From Sulfitobacter delicatus (GTDB taxonomy: Bacteria; Pseudomonadota; Alphaproteobacteria; Rhodobacterales; Rhodobacteraceae): 64,000 nt of DNA. Numbering within the stretch: position 1 is the stretch's first letter; every line of letters begins with the position of its first letter. Positions 27,024 to 35,538 of this stretch are shown here, one piece after another. The notes beneath the pieces are model-generated. The model was not told the DNA's origin and did no database searches. It was given only the letters and a program-made list of their open reading frames with translations. Both the position numbers and the translations under genes were made by a program. Location of the stretch: the NCBI RefSeq assembly GCF_900102535.1, contig NZ_FNBP01000003.1, positions 318,754 through 382,753 of the forward strand, written 5' to 3'.

Positions 27024-28982
27024 TCAAAGCGTGATGCGGAATTGGGCAAAGCCCTCCTCGGTATCGCCGACCTGTTCCATCTCGACGCTTTCGACCTCAT
27101 TAACGTAATCCGATGCCTTCGGTCCTGTGGTAAAGAGCACGCTGGTCTCTTCCATCGGCGCGAACTGCCAATTGGCGTCAGCGCGGGGGCTTACCGTGCC
27201 CTGCTCGACGATATAGCGCACGATCACGTCGCGGTTGGTGTCGGGGCCTTCGAAGACGATCGTATCGCCCATGGCACCGGGGAAGGCACCGCCGCCGGAG
27301 GCGCGGTAGTTGTTTGTGGCGATGATGAACTCTGCTTTTGGGTCAATCGATTCACCCTCGAACTTGAGGTCGACAATGCGGCTCGCGTCCGGGTTCTCTA
27401 CCTCACCCTTGGGGCCGAATTTCGACGGTTGGCTGAGGTCGATCTGATAGGTCACCCCGTCGATCACATCGAAGTTGTAGCTGGGGAAATCCGGGTTCAG
27501 CAGCGGCTGGTCAGCCTCGCCGGGTGTGATCTGGTTGAACATGCCCGCCGAACGTTCAAGCCAGTCTTTTACCTGCTCACCGGTCACCCGAACGGCGCGG
27601 ACTGTATTGGGATAGAGATAGAGGTCAGCGACATTCTTAATCGCGACATCGCCCTTCGGCACATCGGTGTAATACTCCGGCCCACCCCGGCCTCCGGCCT
27701 TGAAGGGAGCGGCGGCAGAGAGGATCGGCAGACCCTCGTGCTCGGTGCCCTGCATCATCTGTTCAATGTACCAGCGCTGCGCGTTGGAGACGATTTGCAC
27801 CGAGGGATCATCGGCCACCAGCGCGAAATAGCTGTGCAGGTTGGCGTCGGTCTTGCCCACCGCGCGGCGGACATAGGCGAGGGTCTCTTCGTGCTCTTGT
27901 TGCACCGAGGCGAGCACTTCCGGATCGCTTTCGACCAGCGGCATGACCGAGCGGTCTTCGTTGCGCTGTGAGATGGCGCGGGCTTCGGCGCTGTGGGTGG
28001 CGATGCGCCAGCCGCTGCCGTCGCGCTCCAGCATCAGGTCGATCAATCCAAGGTGGCTGCCCCAGAAGCCGCCCATAGTGGCGGGTTTGCCGTTAATCGT
28101 GCCCTTGTTCACGTCGACCGCCTCGTAATCGGCATAGGTGCCCGAGGGGAAGACGAGGTGGCTATGCCCGGTCATGATCGCGTCGATCCCGTCTACGGCC
28201 GCCAGCGGGACGGAGGCGTTTTCCATCATGTCTTCGGGCTTAGCCGCACCAATACCCGAGTGGGACAGGGCGATGATGATATCGGCACCGGCCTCTTTCA
28301 TCTGCGGCACCCAAGCGCGGGCGGTCTCGAGGATGTCGCGGGCCTGCACCTTGCCTTCGAGGTGGCGGCGGTCCCAGTTCATGATTTGGGGCGGGACAAA
28401 GCCGATGATGCCGATCTTGATGGGGTGCGTCTCACCCGCGCCGTCGGTCAACTCGCGGTCGAGGATCACATAGGGTTTCAGCAGGGTCGTGTCCTGCGTG
28501 GGCTCAGCCCCGACCTCTTTGACAACATTGGCGCTGACCACGGGGAAATCCGCCCCGGCGAGGGATTTCATCAGAAAATCGAGACCGTAGTTAAACTCGT
28601 GGTTGCCCAGAGTGGAGGCGTCAAAGCCCACAGTATTCATCGCTTGGATGACCGGATGCATGTCGCCTTCCTTCATCCCGCGCTCATAGGCGATGTAGTC
28701 GCCCATCGGGTTGCCCTGCAGGAAGTCACCATTGTCGAGCGTTAGCGTATTGGTCGCTTCGGCGCGTATTTCGTTGATGATGCTCGCGGTACGGGCGAGG
28801 CCTACCGTGTCGCGCTCTTTGTCCGCGTAATAGTCATAGGGGAAGACATGCACATGCAGGTCCGTCGTCTCTAACAGCCGCAAATGCGCTTGATTGGCGG
28901 CAGCGCGGAGCGAGAACGGGTGCAGGGCGAGCAAGCCAGCGGAGCCGGCGAGGAAATGGCGGCGGTTCAGGCGCAGGGTCAT
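27024..28982 (-). CDS. bifunctional 2',3'-cyclic-nucleotide 2'-phosphodiesterase/3'-nucleotidase (CpdB-like)
   Basis: This 652-residue periplasmic metallo-phosphoesterase releases phosphate and nucleosides from cyclic or 3' nucleotides. A Tat-type signal (NRRHFLAGSAGLLAL) follows the chosen start at 28982. The metallophosphoesterase motifs are TTDLHVH (about 40-46), GNHEFNYG and TGHSHLVFP. The C-terminal 5'-nucleotidase domain holds the substrate-stacking region. CpdB is normally Sec-exported in E. coli, while Tat export is common for the Rhodobacterales form (recalled). The gene lies 75 bases before the lytic transglycosylase gene's 3' end, on the same strand. Confidence 0.9.
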   Translation of the reverse strand: MTLRLNRRHFLAGSAGLLALHPFSLRAAANQAHLRLLETTDLHVHVFPYDYYADKERDTVGLARTASIINEIRAEATNTLTLDNGDFLQGNPMGDYIAYERGMKEGDMHPVIQAMNTVGFDASTLGNHEFNYGLDFLMKSLAGADFPVVSANVVKEVGAEPTQDTTLLKPYVILDRELTDGAGETHPIKIGIIGFVPPQIMNWDRRHLEGKVQARDILETARAWVPQMKEAGADIIIALSHSGIGAAKPEDMMENASVPLAAVDGIDAIMTGHSHLVFPSGTYADYEAVDVNKGTINGKPATMGGFWGSHLGLIDLMLERDGSGWRIATHSAEARAISQRNEDRSVMPLVESDPEVLASVQQEHEETLAYVRRAVGKTDANLHSYFALVADDPSVQIVSNAQRWYIEQMMQGTEHEGLPILSAAAPFKAGGRGGPEYYTDVPKGDVAIKNVADLYLYPNTVRAVRVTGEQVKDWLERSAGMFNQITPGEADQPLLNPDFPSYNFDVIDGVTYQIDLSQPSKFGPKGEVENPDASRIVDLKFEGESIDPKAEFIIATNNYRASGGGAFPGAMGDTIVFEGPDTNRDVIVRYIVEQGTVSPRADANWQFAPMEETSVLFTTGPKASDYVNEVESVEMEQVGDTEEGFAQFRITL

Positions 28983-29057
28983 GGGCGGCGTTCCTTCTGT
29001 ATCGGTACAACCGCAGCTTGATCTATCGCCCCGCGCCCTTGCAAGCGCCAATTTTGC

Positions 29058-29552
29058 TCATCCGCCCCGCAGGCCGGTTTCCACCAACATGCCGCGCCGC
29101 TTGGCCTCATAGTAATAGCCGCGGGCATACCATTTAATAGCGGTGCCGTGGTCGCCATTTGACAGCAACCAAGCGCCACGCAGGTATTTTAGGGCGTATT
29201 GCAGGTTGGTGTCGGCATCGAGCAGGTCGGTGGGTTTGCCCTGAAACCCCATTGAGCGGGCAGTGGCGGGGAGGATTTGCAGCAGCCCGTAGTAGGGGCC
29301 GTTGCGGGCTTTGGGATTATGGGTGCTTTCGCGGATTGCCAAGCGGTGCACAAGCGGGCGTGGCAGTTCGTAGTGATCGGCCCAGTAGTTGATCTTGCGC
29401 CGCAGTTCCAAGGTTTCATTGGGATGCAGTGGCAGGGCAGGCGCTTGGGCCGTATGGGCCTGAGCGGGTTGCGCGATTGGAACAGTATTGCAGGCAGCCA
29501 AGGTCGTGGCAGCGATACAGATGAGCGCGAGGCGGCGCGGGAACTGAAACAT
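29058..29552 (-). CDS. lytic transglycosylase lipoprotein (SLT family)
   Basis: This 164-residue protein has a lipoprotein signal ending in the lipobox LAAC (Cys24). An SLT domain follows, with the catalytic Glu in AIRESTHNPKA and the conserved GLLQILPATA and Tyr-containing AIKWYARGYY segments. It cleaves peptidoglycan glycan strands from the inner face of the outer membrane. The start at 29552 places the signal correctly; frame extension upstream has no support. It is compact for the family, essentially only the catalytic domain. Confidence 0.85.
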   Translation of the reverse strand: MFQFPRRLALICIAATTLAACNTVPIAQPAQAHTAQAPALPLHPNETLELRRKINYWADHYELPRPLVHRLAIRESTHNPKARNGPYYGLLQILPATARSMGFQGKPTDLLDADTNLQYALKYLRGAWLLSNGDHGTAIKWYARGYYYEAKRRGMLVETGLRGG

Positions 29553-29677
29553 GGAACACCCAAGGATAATTGAACGTCCGCAAAGTCCCTCAGACCGGCG
29601 CCCCAAGCAAGCATCGTGGTTTACATGCGCGACGGTTCGCCATCGGCAAGGGTCACATAGGCGGCACGAGGCCGATG

Positions 29678-29968
29678 CTAGACGTCGGCGACAATCTCGC
29701 CGCGCATTTCGCCCGTCATACGTGTCTGATCGTCGCGTTTGACCGAGCGGCGGACCTCGTCGATCTTGAGCTCGGCCGCATCGCGGGTGGCTTTGTCCGG
29801 CCATTCGGTGATCGCGGCACTGGTCCGCTCGCTGGTGCGCACCACGGTGATGCGGCTGGCACCAAAGCCCTTTAGCGCGGGCAGGCGCTTTTCCTCGATC
29901 GCGCGCAGGGCCACGTCATAATCTGCCCCGTCGGCAATTTCCCAAGTGGTAATGGTGATGTAGCGCAT
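29678..29968 (-). CDS. small protein of unknown function, possible dimeric alpha/beta-barrel fold
   Basis: This 96-residue protein begins MRYITITTWEIADGADYD and has alternating strand and helix character suggestive of ABM/YCII-like dimeric barrels. No catalytic motif is recognised. It has a good ribosome binding site (GGAGGA just upstream) and stands alone, with 125 bases to the lytic transglycosylase gene and about 150 to rplI. Function unknown. Confidence 0.6.
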   Translation of the reverse strand: MRYITITTWEIADGADYDVALRAIEEKRLPALKGFGASRITVVRTSERTSAAITEWPDKATRDAAELKIDEVRRSVKRDDQTRMTGEMRGEIVADV

Positions 29969-30065
29969 GTGTCGTCCTCCATGCTGAATGAGGACAGCTT
30001 AGCACAAAATGGGCTGATATTGCAGGGTTTTCCGGGGCGGTGCGGGGTGCCCGCATTTGCCAACG

Positions 30066-30094
30066 AAAAACGCCGCACGGTTTCCCGCGCGGCG
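30066..30094 (-). terminator. intrinsic terminator of the rpsF-rpsR-rplI operon
   Basis: On the minus strand, CGCCGCGCGG, GAAA and CCGTGCGGCG form a 10-bp stem with one mismatch, followed by TTTTT. It lies 25 bases after the rplI stop. Confidence 0.85.
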
Positions 30095-30118
30095 CTTAAT
30101 CTGGTTCCGAAAGACGGC

Positions 30119-30748
30119 TTAGCTGTTGCTGTCGTCTTTGGCGTCGTCCTCAGGGGTCTGAACCACTTCGGCGAGGTCATCGTCGTCGCCAGCGGCAGAG
30201 CCGATGTCGTCGAAGAGTTCGGAGATTTCGAACTCAGCAGCGGCTTCTTCTTCGGCGGCCAGTTCCTGGATCGATTTGCCGGATGCCTGGAGCTCGGCCT
30301 CTTCGGGCGAACGTGCGACGTTCAGCTCGATGACGGCGTTCACTTCGGGGTGCAGAACGACCTGCACTTCGTGCACGCCCAGTTCTTTGATCGGGTTCAT
30401 CAGAACAACCTGCTTACGGTCGACCGAGAAACCTTCTTCGGTGGCAGCTTCAGCGGCGTCACGGGTGGTGACGGAGCCGTAAAGCGCACCAGCGTCGGAA
30501 GCGGAGCGAATCACGACGAACTGCTGACCGTTCAGCTTCTCGGCGAGTTTTTCGGCTTCTTTCTTGGTCTCGAGGTTTTGCGCCTCAAGCTGAGCTTTCT
30601 GACCTTCAAAGGCTTCGACGTTAGCCTTGGAGGCCGACAGCGCCTTGCCCTGCGGCAGCAGGTAGTTGCGAGCGTAGCCCGACTTTACGTCGACGACTTC
30701 GCCCATCTGGCCCAGTTTGGCCACACGTTCCAGAAGGATAACTTGCAT
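30119..30748 (-). CDS. rplI: 50S ribosomal protein L9
   Basis: The start [30 protein letters not shown] is the L9 signature (PS00651 region). At 209 residues the protein is longer than E. coli L9 (149) because of an acidic, Glu/Asp-rich C-terminal tail of about 55 residues, which I believe is common in Rhodobacterales. It is the last gene of the rpsF-rpsR-rplI operon, 11 bases after rpsR. Confidence 0.97.
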   Translation of the reverse strand: MQVILLERVAKLGQMGEVVDVKSGYARNYLLPQGKALSASKANVEAFEGQKAQLEAQNLETKKEAEKLAEKLNGQQFVVIRSASDAGALYGSVTTRDAAEAATEEGFSVDRKQVVLMNPIKELGVHEVQVVLHPEVNAVIELNVARSPEEAELQASGKSIQELAAEEEAAAEFEISELFDDIGSAAGDDDDLAEVVQTPEDDAKDDSNS

Positions 30749-30759
30749 GTGCTCTCTCC

Positions 30760-30987
30760 TTACTTAACGGCGTAGGGCAGCAGGGCGAGGAAACGAGCGC
30801 GTTTGATGGCACGGGCCAGCTCACGTTGTTTCTTGGCCGATACGGCGGTGATACGGGAAGGAACGATCTTGCCACGCTCAGAGATGTAGCGTTGCAGCAG
30901 ACGTGTGTCCTTGTAGTCAATCGCAGGTGCGTTGTCGCCCGAGAAAGGGCACACTTTACGACGACGGAAAAATGGTTTTGCAGCCAT
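30760..30987 (-). CDS. rpsR: 30S ribosomal protein S18
   Basis: This 75-residue S18 has the conserved core [19 protein letters not shown] and [28 protein letters not shown]. It binds S6 on the 30S platform, consistent with its place directly after rpsF (28-base gap). Confidence 0.97.
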   Translation of the reverse strand: MAAKPFFRRRKVCPFSGDNAPAIDYKDTRLLQRYISERGKIVPSRITAVSAKKQRELARAIKRARFLALLPYAVK

Positions 30988-31015
30988 GATTTAAGTCCTT
31001 TTCTTCAAGCGTTGA

Positions 31016-31369
31016 TCAACGGCGTTCGCGGCGGTCGGGCCGCTCGTCACGCTTTTGCATTTGCACGGACGGCAGTTCTTTGTGCTCGTCGACCTTGATG
31101 GTCAGAACACGCATTACGTCGTCATGCAGGCGCATCAGGCGTTCCATTTCCTGCACGGCGGTCGCGGGTGCGTCCGAACGCAGGAAGGCATAGTGGCCCT
31201 TGCGGTTTTTGTTGATCTTGTAGGCCATCGTTTTGACGCCCCAGTACTCGCTGTCGACGAGCTTGCCGTCGTTGTCCGCGAGGACGGTGCCAAAGTGTTC
31301 GATGAGGCCTTCTGCTTGCGTGTTGGACAGGTCCTGACGCGCAATCATAACATGCTCATATAGCGGCAT
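31016..31369 (-). CDS. rpsF: 30S ribosomal protein S6
   Basis: This 117-residue S6 starts MPLYEHVMIARQDLS. The C-terminal tail is charged (RPDRRERR). The ATG at 31369 is chosen over upstream in-frame codons because it gives the family N-terminus. It is the first gene of the operon, and the 239 bases shared with divergent fabD hold both promoters. Confidence 0.96.
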   Translation of the reverse strand: MPLYEHVMIARQDLSNTQAEGLIEHFGTVLADNDGKLVDSEYWGVKTMAYKINKNRKGHYAFLRSDAPATAVQEMERLMRLHDDVMRVLTIKVDEHKELPSVQMQKRDERPDRRERR

Positions 31370-31608
31370 GTGCACTCCTATATTTATATCAAGGCGCATT
31401 TCATAGGCGGGGCAAAATCCTTGCGACCCCACCACGAGAGTCTGCGCGGTTCATATGCTTTGCAAGGAAGCGCCCGTATACACGGTTTCAGCCCTGCGGC
31501 AACCCTTCATAGGCGCGTGCCGTGCGGGTGGTGGGGAATGGCTGTAGGCTTGTTCGGCGCACGGGAGCGCGCTACATCGGACAAAACCGCGCAAGAGAGG
31601 CCGTAACC

Positions 31609-32541
31609 ATGAGCATTGCATTCGTTTTCCCGGGCCAGGGTGCCCAGACCATCGGCATGGGCCGCGATCTGGCTGACGCCTATCCTGAGGCTCGCGCCGT
31701 CTTTCAAGAGGTCGATGACGCTTTGGGCGAAAAGCTGTCGGAACTGATCTGGGAGGGCGACATAGAGACGCTGACCCTGACGCAGAACGCCCAACCAGCG
31801 CTGATGGCGACGTCTATGGCGGCGATGGCGGCGTTGAAGGCGGAAGGGATCACGGTGGATAAGGCCGCCTATGTCGCGGGCCATTCGCTTGGTGAATATT
31901 CGGCGCTCTGTGCCGCCGGGTCGCTGTCGCTGGCGGATACCGCGCGTTTGCTGCGGATACGCGGTAAGGCGATGCAGGCTGCGGTGCCAGTGGGCGAGGG
32001 TGCCATGGCGGCGATCCTTGGGCTGGGTATTGAAGAGACCGAAAAGCTGGCCGAAGCGGCGGCTGAGGGCGAGGTCTGTCAGGTCGCCAATGAGAACGAC
32101 CCGAGCCAGAACGTGCTCTCGGGGCATAAGGCCGCTGTGGAGCGCGCCGTGGCGATGGCGAAAGACGCGGGCGCCAAGCGGGCGCTGCTTCTGCCGGTTT
32201 CGGCACCTTTTCACTGCCCGCTGATGGGGCCAGCCGCTGACGAGATGGCGCGGGCTTTGGGTGAGGTCACCTTTAACGACCCCACCGTGCCGCTGGTCGC
32301 CAATGTCACCGCCGAGGCGGTGAGCGATGCAGCGAAGATTCGCGATTTGTTGGTCGAGCAGGTCACAGGCCGGGTGCGCTGGCGCAGTTCTGTCGAATGG
32401 ATGGCCGCGCAGGGCGTGAGTGAAGTCTGGGAGATTGGCGCGGGCAAGGCGCTTTCGGGCATGATCCGCCGGATCGACAAGACGCTGGCCAGCCGCAACA
32501 TCGGCACGCCGGATGAGGTTGCCGCCGCGCGCGACGGCTGA
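31609..32541 (+). CDS. fabD: malonyl CoA-acyl carrier protein transacylase
   Basis: This 310-residue enzyme transfers malonate from CoA to ACP, and it opens a fatty-acid synthesis cluster with fabG, acpP and fabF downstream. The N-terminus AFVFPGQGAQTIGMG, the active-site serine in GHSLGEYSA and the histidine in PFHCPLM are present. The start at 31609 follows AGAGAGG. Confidence 0.97.
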   Translation: MSIAFVFPGQGAQTIGMGRDLADAYPEARAVFQEVDDALGEKLSELIWEGDIETLTLTQNAQPALMATSMAAMAALKAEGITVDKAAYVAGHSLGEYSALCAAGSLSLADTARLLRIRGKAMQAAVPVGEGAMAAILGLGIEETEKLAEAAAEGEVCQVANENDPSQNVLSGHKAAVERAVAMAKDAGAKRALLLPVSAPFHCPLMGPAADEMARALGEVTFNDPTVPLVANVTAEAVSDAAKIRDLLVEQVTGRVRWRSSVEWMAAQGVSEVWEIGAGKALSGMIRRIDKTLASRNIGTPDEVAAARDG

Positions 32542-32558
32542 ACCTCGGGAGGGCAAGC

Positions 32559-32957
32559 ATGACGATCCAAGAAACGCTGACGCTTTTGCCGGACTGGCTG
32601 ATCTGGTGGTTCAACTGGCTGGTCTTTGCTGTGGCCGTGCTGCCATTGGCGCTGCTGATCTGGCCGCAGAGCCGTAAGGTTGGGGTGATCACCGTTCTGG
32701 CGAGCATTCTCACCGGCGCTGCGGTCTACGGGATGTTTCGCCAGATGGGGTACGTCAAACTGCTGGGCCTACCGCATCTGCTAATCTGGGGGCCGCTGGC
32801 GGTCTATCTGTTTCGCAAGCAGGCCAAGGATGCGATGCCGATTGCGGCGCGGTGGATCATTCGCGTGGTGCTGGTGACCTTGCTGATCTCACTGGCCTTC
32901 GACGTGGTGGATGTGGCGCGCTATGTTCTGGGCGAGCGGACGCCGTTGGGCGCATGA
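32559..32957 (+). CDS. four-helix inner-membrane protein of unknown function
   Basis: This 132-residue protein has about four hydrophobic segments (17-37, 44-63, 69-86, 97-118). No family is recognised. It starts 17 bases after fabD and its stop overlaps the next gene's start by 4 bases (ATGA), so all three are probably co-transcribed. Function unknown. Confidence 0.7.
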   Translation: MTIQETLTLLPDWLIWWFNWLVFAVAVLPLALLIWPQSRKVGVITVLASILTGAAVYGMFRQMGYVKLLGLPHLLIWGPLAVYLFRKQAKDAMPIAARWIIRVVLVTLLISLAFDVVDVARYVLGERTPLGA

Positions 32958-33523
32958 TCCGCGCCTTTGCCGCTCTCGCAGTGCTGCTCTTCATCGCTGC
33001 CTGCGGGACGATTGAGAACGCAAGCGATGGCACACGGATGCAGGTGCAGGGGCCTTATCTGTTGATGTCTGGCACGATCACCAGCCGGACTCCGGCAGGT
33101 TTTGAGCGCAGGCTGCGGGAGAACCCGCGGATTGATACCGTGGTTTTGGGCCAAATCGACGGCTCGATCGACGCTGCGGCCACTCATCGCATGGGGCGCA
33201 GCATTCGCGCGATGGGGCTGGCGACCGAATTGAGGTCGGGCAGCGTTGTCGATTCTGGCGGGGTGGAGCTTTTCATTGCCGGGGCCAAGCGGCGCATGGC
33301 GCTGGGCGCGGTGCTGGGGGTGCATTCTTGGCGCAACGGATGGCGCGAGGGGAGCAGCTACCCGCCGCAATCCTTGGAACACGAGATGACCCGCCGCTAT
33401 GTCGCCGAGATGCTAGGCAGTGACGCCTTTTACTGGTTTACCTTGCAGGCAGCGCCTTCGGACGAGATACACGAAATGACGGCGGCCGAAATTCGCCGCT
33501 ATGGGCTGCTGACGCGGCCCTGA
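32954..33523 (+). CDS. lipoprotein with a ClpP/crotonase-like domain (COG3904-like)
   Basis: This 189-residue protein has a lipoprotein signal with lipobox IAAC (Cys17). The body resembles periplasmic ClpP-fold proteins of the COG3904 type. In SGSVVDSGGVELFIAGAKRRM the DSGG element stands where the nucleophile loop would be, and GVHSW could supply the histidine. Catalytic activity is uncertain. Its start overlaps the membrane protein gene by 4 bases and fabG follows 22 bases later, a placement that may be only operonic. Confidence 0.65.
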   Translation: MIRAFAALAVLLFIAACGTIENASDGTRMQVQGPYLLMSGTITSRTPAGFERRLRENPRIDTVVLGQIDGSIDAAATHRMGRSIRAMGLATELRSGSVVDSGGVELFIAGAKRRMALGAVLGVHSWRNGWREGSSYPPQSLEHEMTRRYVAEMLGSDAFYWFTLQAAPSDEIHEMTAAEIRRYGLLTRP

Positions 33524-33545
33524 CAGATAAGATAAAGGAAGACTT

Positions 33546-34283
33546 ATGTTCGATCTCACAGGAAAGAATGCTCTCATCACCGGCGCTTCGGGCGGCATTG
33601 GTGCAGATATCGCCCGCAAGCTGCACGCCCAGGGCGCCACCGTGGGCCTGTCGGGCACGCGGACCGAACCGCTGGAGGCGCTGAAGGCCGAACTGGGCGA
33701 GCGCGCGCATGTGCTGCCCTGCAACCTGAGCGATATGGAAGCTGTCGACGCGCTGCCGAAAGAGGCCGCTGCGGCGATGGGCTCGGTCGATATTCTGGTC
33801 AACAACGCCGGGATCACCCGCGACAACCTGTTCATGCGGATGTCGGATGATGAGTGGAACTCGGTGCTGAACGTGAACCTCACCGCGACCTTCAAGCTGT
33901 GCAAAGGCGTGATGCGCGGGATGATGAAGGCGCGTTGGGGCCGGATCGTGAATATCTCCAGCGTGGTGGGGGCCACGGGCAACCCCGGTCAGGCGAATTA
34001 CGCGGCCTCCAAAGCGGGTGTTGTGGGCATGTCCAAGTCGCTGGCTTATGAGGTGGCGAGCCGGGGGATCACGGTCAACGCCGTGGCGCCGGGGTTCATC
34101 ACCACCGCCATGACAGACAAGCTGACCGACGAGCAAAAGTCTGGAATCATGGGGCAAATTCCCGCCGGTCGTATGGGCGACCCGGATGAGATCGCTGCCG
34201 CCGTGGTGTATCTTTCCAGCGCCGAGGCCGCTTATGTGACCGGAACCACCTTGCATGTGAACGGCGGTATGGCCATGTTGTGA
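33546..34283 (+). CDS. fabG: 3-oxoacyl-ACP reductase
   Basis: This 245-residue short-chain dehydrogenase reduces beta-ketoacyl-ACP with NADPH. The cofactor loop is GASGGIG, the NNAG motif is present (LVNNAGITRDN), and the catalytic Ser, Tyr and Lys lie in NISSVVG and NYAASKAGV. The C-terminus matches FabG. It is preceded by AAGGAAG. Confidence 0.97.
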   Translation: MFDLTGKNALITGASGGIGADIARKLHAQGATVGLSGTRTEPLEALKAELGERAHVLPCNLSDMEAVDALPKEAAAAMGSVDILVNNAGITRDNLFMRMSDDEWNSVLNVNLTATFKLCKGVMRGMMKARWGRIVNISSVVGATGNPGQANYAASKAGVVGMSKSLAYEVASRGITVNAVAPGFITTAMTDKLTDEQKSGIMGQIPAGRMGDPDEIAAAVVYLSSAEAAYVTGTTLHVNGGMAML

Positions 34284-34397
34284 CCCTGCGTCGCAATAGC
34301 GTTTGCCAACCCTACGGCATGTGCTAAAGGGGGCGCAGAATCTGAACGATGGGAGCTTGATTGCCCCCACTGCCTTGTGCGAACAAGGAAAATAGCC

Positions 34398-34455
34398 GCC
34401 CCTTTTGGGGCATCCTCCAAACGTCGATCATCGGCGGGCGGAAACCAAAAGGGGC
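34398..34455 (+). promoter_or_regulatory. possible switching leader structure upstream of acpP
   Basis: GCCCC-TTTT-GGGGC (34398-34411) forms a local hairpin. Its left part GCCCCTTTTGG (34398-34408) is also perfectly complementary over 11 bases to CCAAAAGGGGC (34445-34455), about 40 bases before the acpP start. The two pairings exclude each other. Confidence 0.35.
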
Positions 34456-34486
34456 CTTGAATGGCCCGAAGACATGAGGACTTATT

Positions 34487-34720
34487 ATGAGCGACGTCGC
34501 AGACCGCGTGAAAAAGATCGTTGTGGAACACCTGAGCGTGGAAGAGGACAAAGTGACTGAGAATGCGTCGTTCATCGACGATCTTGGCGCAGACAGCCTC
34601 GACACCGTGGAACTGGTGATGGCGTTCGAAGAAGAGTTCGGCATCGAGATCCCCGATGACGCCGCTGAGAACATCCAGACCGTTGGCGATGCGGTCAAGT
34701 TCATCAAAGAAGCCTCCTAA
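34487..34720 (+). CDS. acpP: acyl carrier protein
   Basis: This 77-residue acidic helical protein carries the phosphopantetheine attachment serine Ser37 in GADSLDTVE. It holds growing acyl chains for the fatty-acid synthesis enzymes encoded around it. It has an AGGA ribosome binding site, a structured ~200-base leader and its own terminator, which suits independent high expression. Confidence 0.98.
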   Translation: MSDVADRVKKIVVEHLSVEEDKVTENASFIDDLGADSLDTVELVMAFEEEFGIEIPDDAAENIQTVGDAVKFIKEAS

Positions 34721-34759
34721 GGCCTCTGCCGGGCAACCGGCGAACGACAGATTTGAAGG

Positions 34760-34798
34760 CGGCGTTGTTCCTAGCGGAATGACGCCGTTTTCGTTTTT
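34760..34798 (+). terminator. intrinsic terminator after acpP
   Basis: CGGCGT and ACGCCG form the outer stem and TTCC/GGAA the inner stem, followed by TTTTCGTTTTT. Confidence 0.78.
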
Positions 34799-34882
34799 GG
34801 GGCAGGGTCGGGCTTGTCCATTTGGGCGCCAAGCGGCATGTCTGCGGTGAGCCAATCTCAAGCGTGAAAGCAATTCACCCCC

Positions 34883-35416
34883 ATGTCCCGCACGATCCCG
34901 ACCATCAACACAGCCCGACTGACTCTGCGTGCCATGCGGGCCGAGGATTTTCCGCGCTTTGCTGAAATTTGGGCACTGCCCGAGGTGGCGTCGCGTATCT
35001 TGGACGGGCCACGGAGCAAGGCGCAGTCTTGGGATGCGTTTCTGCGCAATGCGGGGCATTGGCAGATCACCGGTTTCGGGCAATGGGCGGTACAGTTGCA
35101 CCGCCAGCGCGAGGTGTTGGGACAGACCGGGTTCTTCTTTGGTTCGCGGAATTTCGACGAAGAATTCGACACTTACCCCGAAGCCCGGCTCGTGCTCGCG
35201 CCCGAAGCGCAGGATCAGCGTTTGGGGTTTGAGGCCGCGCGGGCAGCGCATGAATGGTTCGACCGGGTGATCACCGGGCGCACCGTTTGCATGATCGCGC
35301 CGGGCAATATCGCGGCGCTGAAGATTGCTGGAGCGCTTGGCTATGAACTGCTGCGGGAAGCTGAGATTTCTGGCAGCCCTGTGCGCCTGCTGACGCGCCG
35401 CGGGCCGCCGGTCTGA
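34883..35416 (+). CDS. GNAT family N-acetyltransferase
   Basis: This 177-residue protein opens with TINTARLTLRAMRAEDFPRF, the typical start of RimJ/RimL-type acetyltransferases. The acetyl-CoA loop region and the terminal APGNIAALKIAGALGYELLRE (the motif for the late helix) are recognisable. The substrate is unknown. It lies between acpP and fabF, but the acpP terminator separates it from acpP. Confidence 0.85.
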   Translation: MSRTIPTINTARLTLRAMRAEDFPRFAEIWALPEVASRILDGPRSKAQSWDAFLRNAGHWQITGFGQWAVQLHRQREVLGQTGFFFGSRNFDEEFDTYPEARLVLAPEAQDQRLGFEAARAAHEWFDRVITGRTVCMIAPGNIAALKIAGALGYELLREAEISGSPVRLLTRRGPPV

Positions 35417-35538
35417 GAGAGTGAAAAACACATCGGCGTTTTTGTGCCTTGCCTGCGATCAAGCCCACAGATGCTTGTGTCTACAGGCTTTTGCAGGGTA
35501 TGAGGTTCGCCGAGAGATTATCGGCAAGGGGCACTAAG

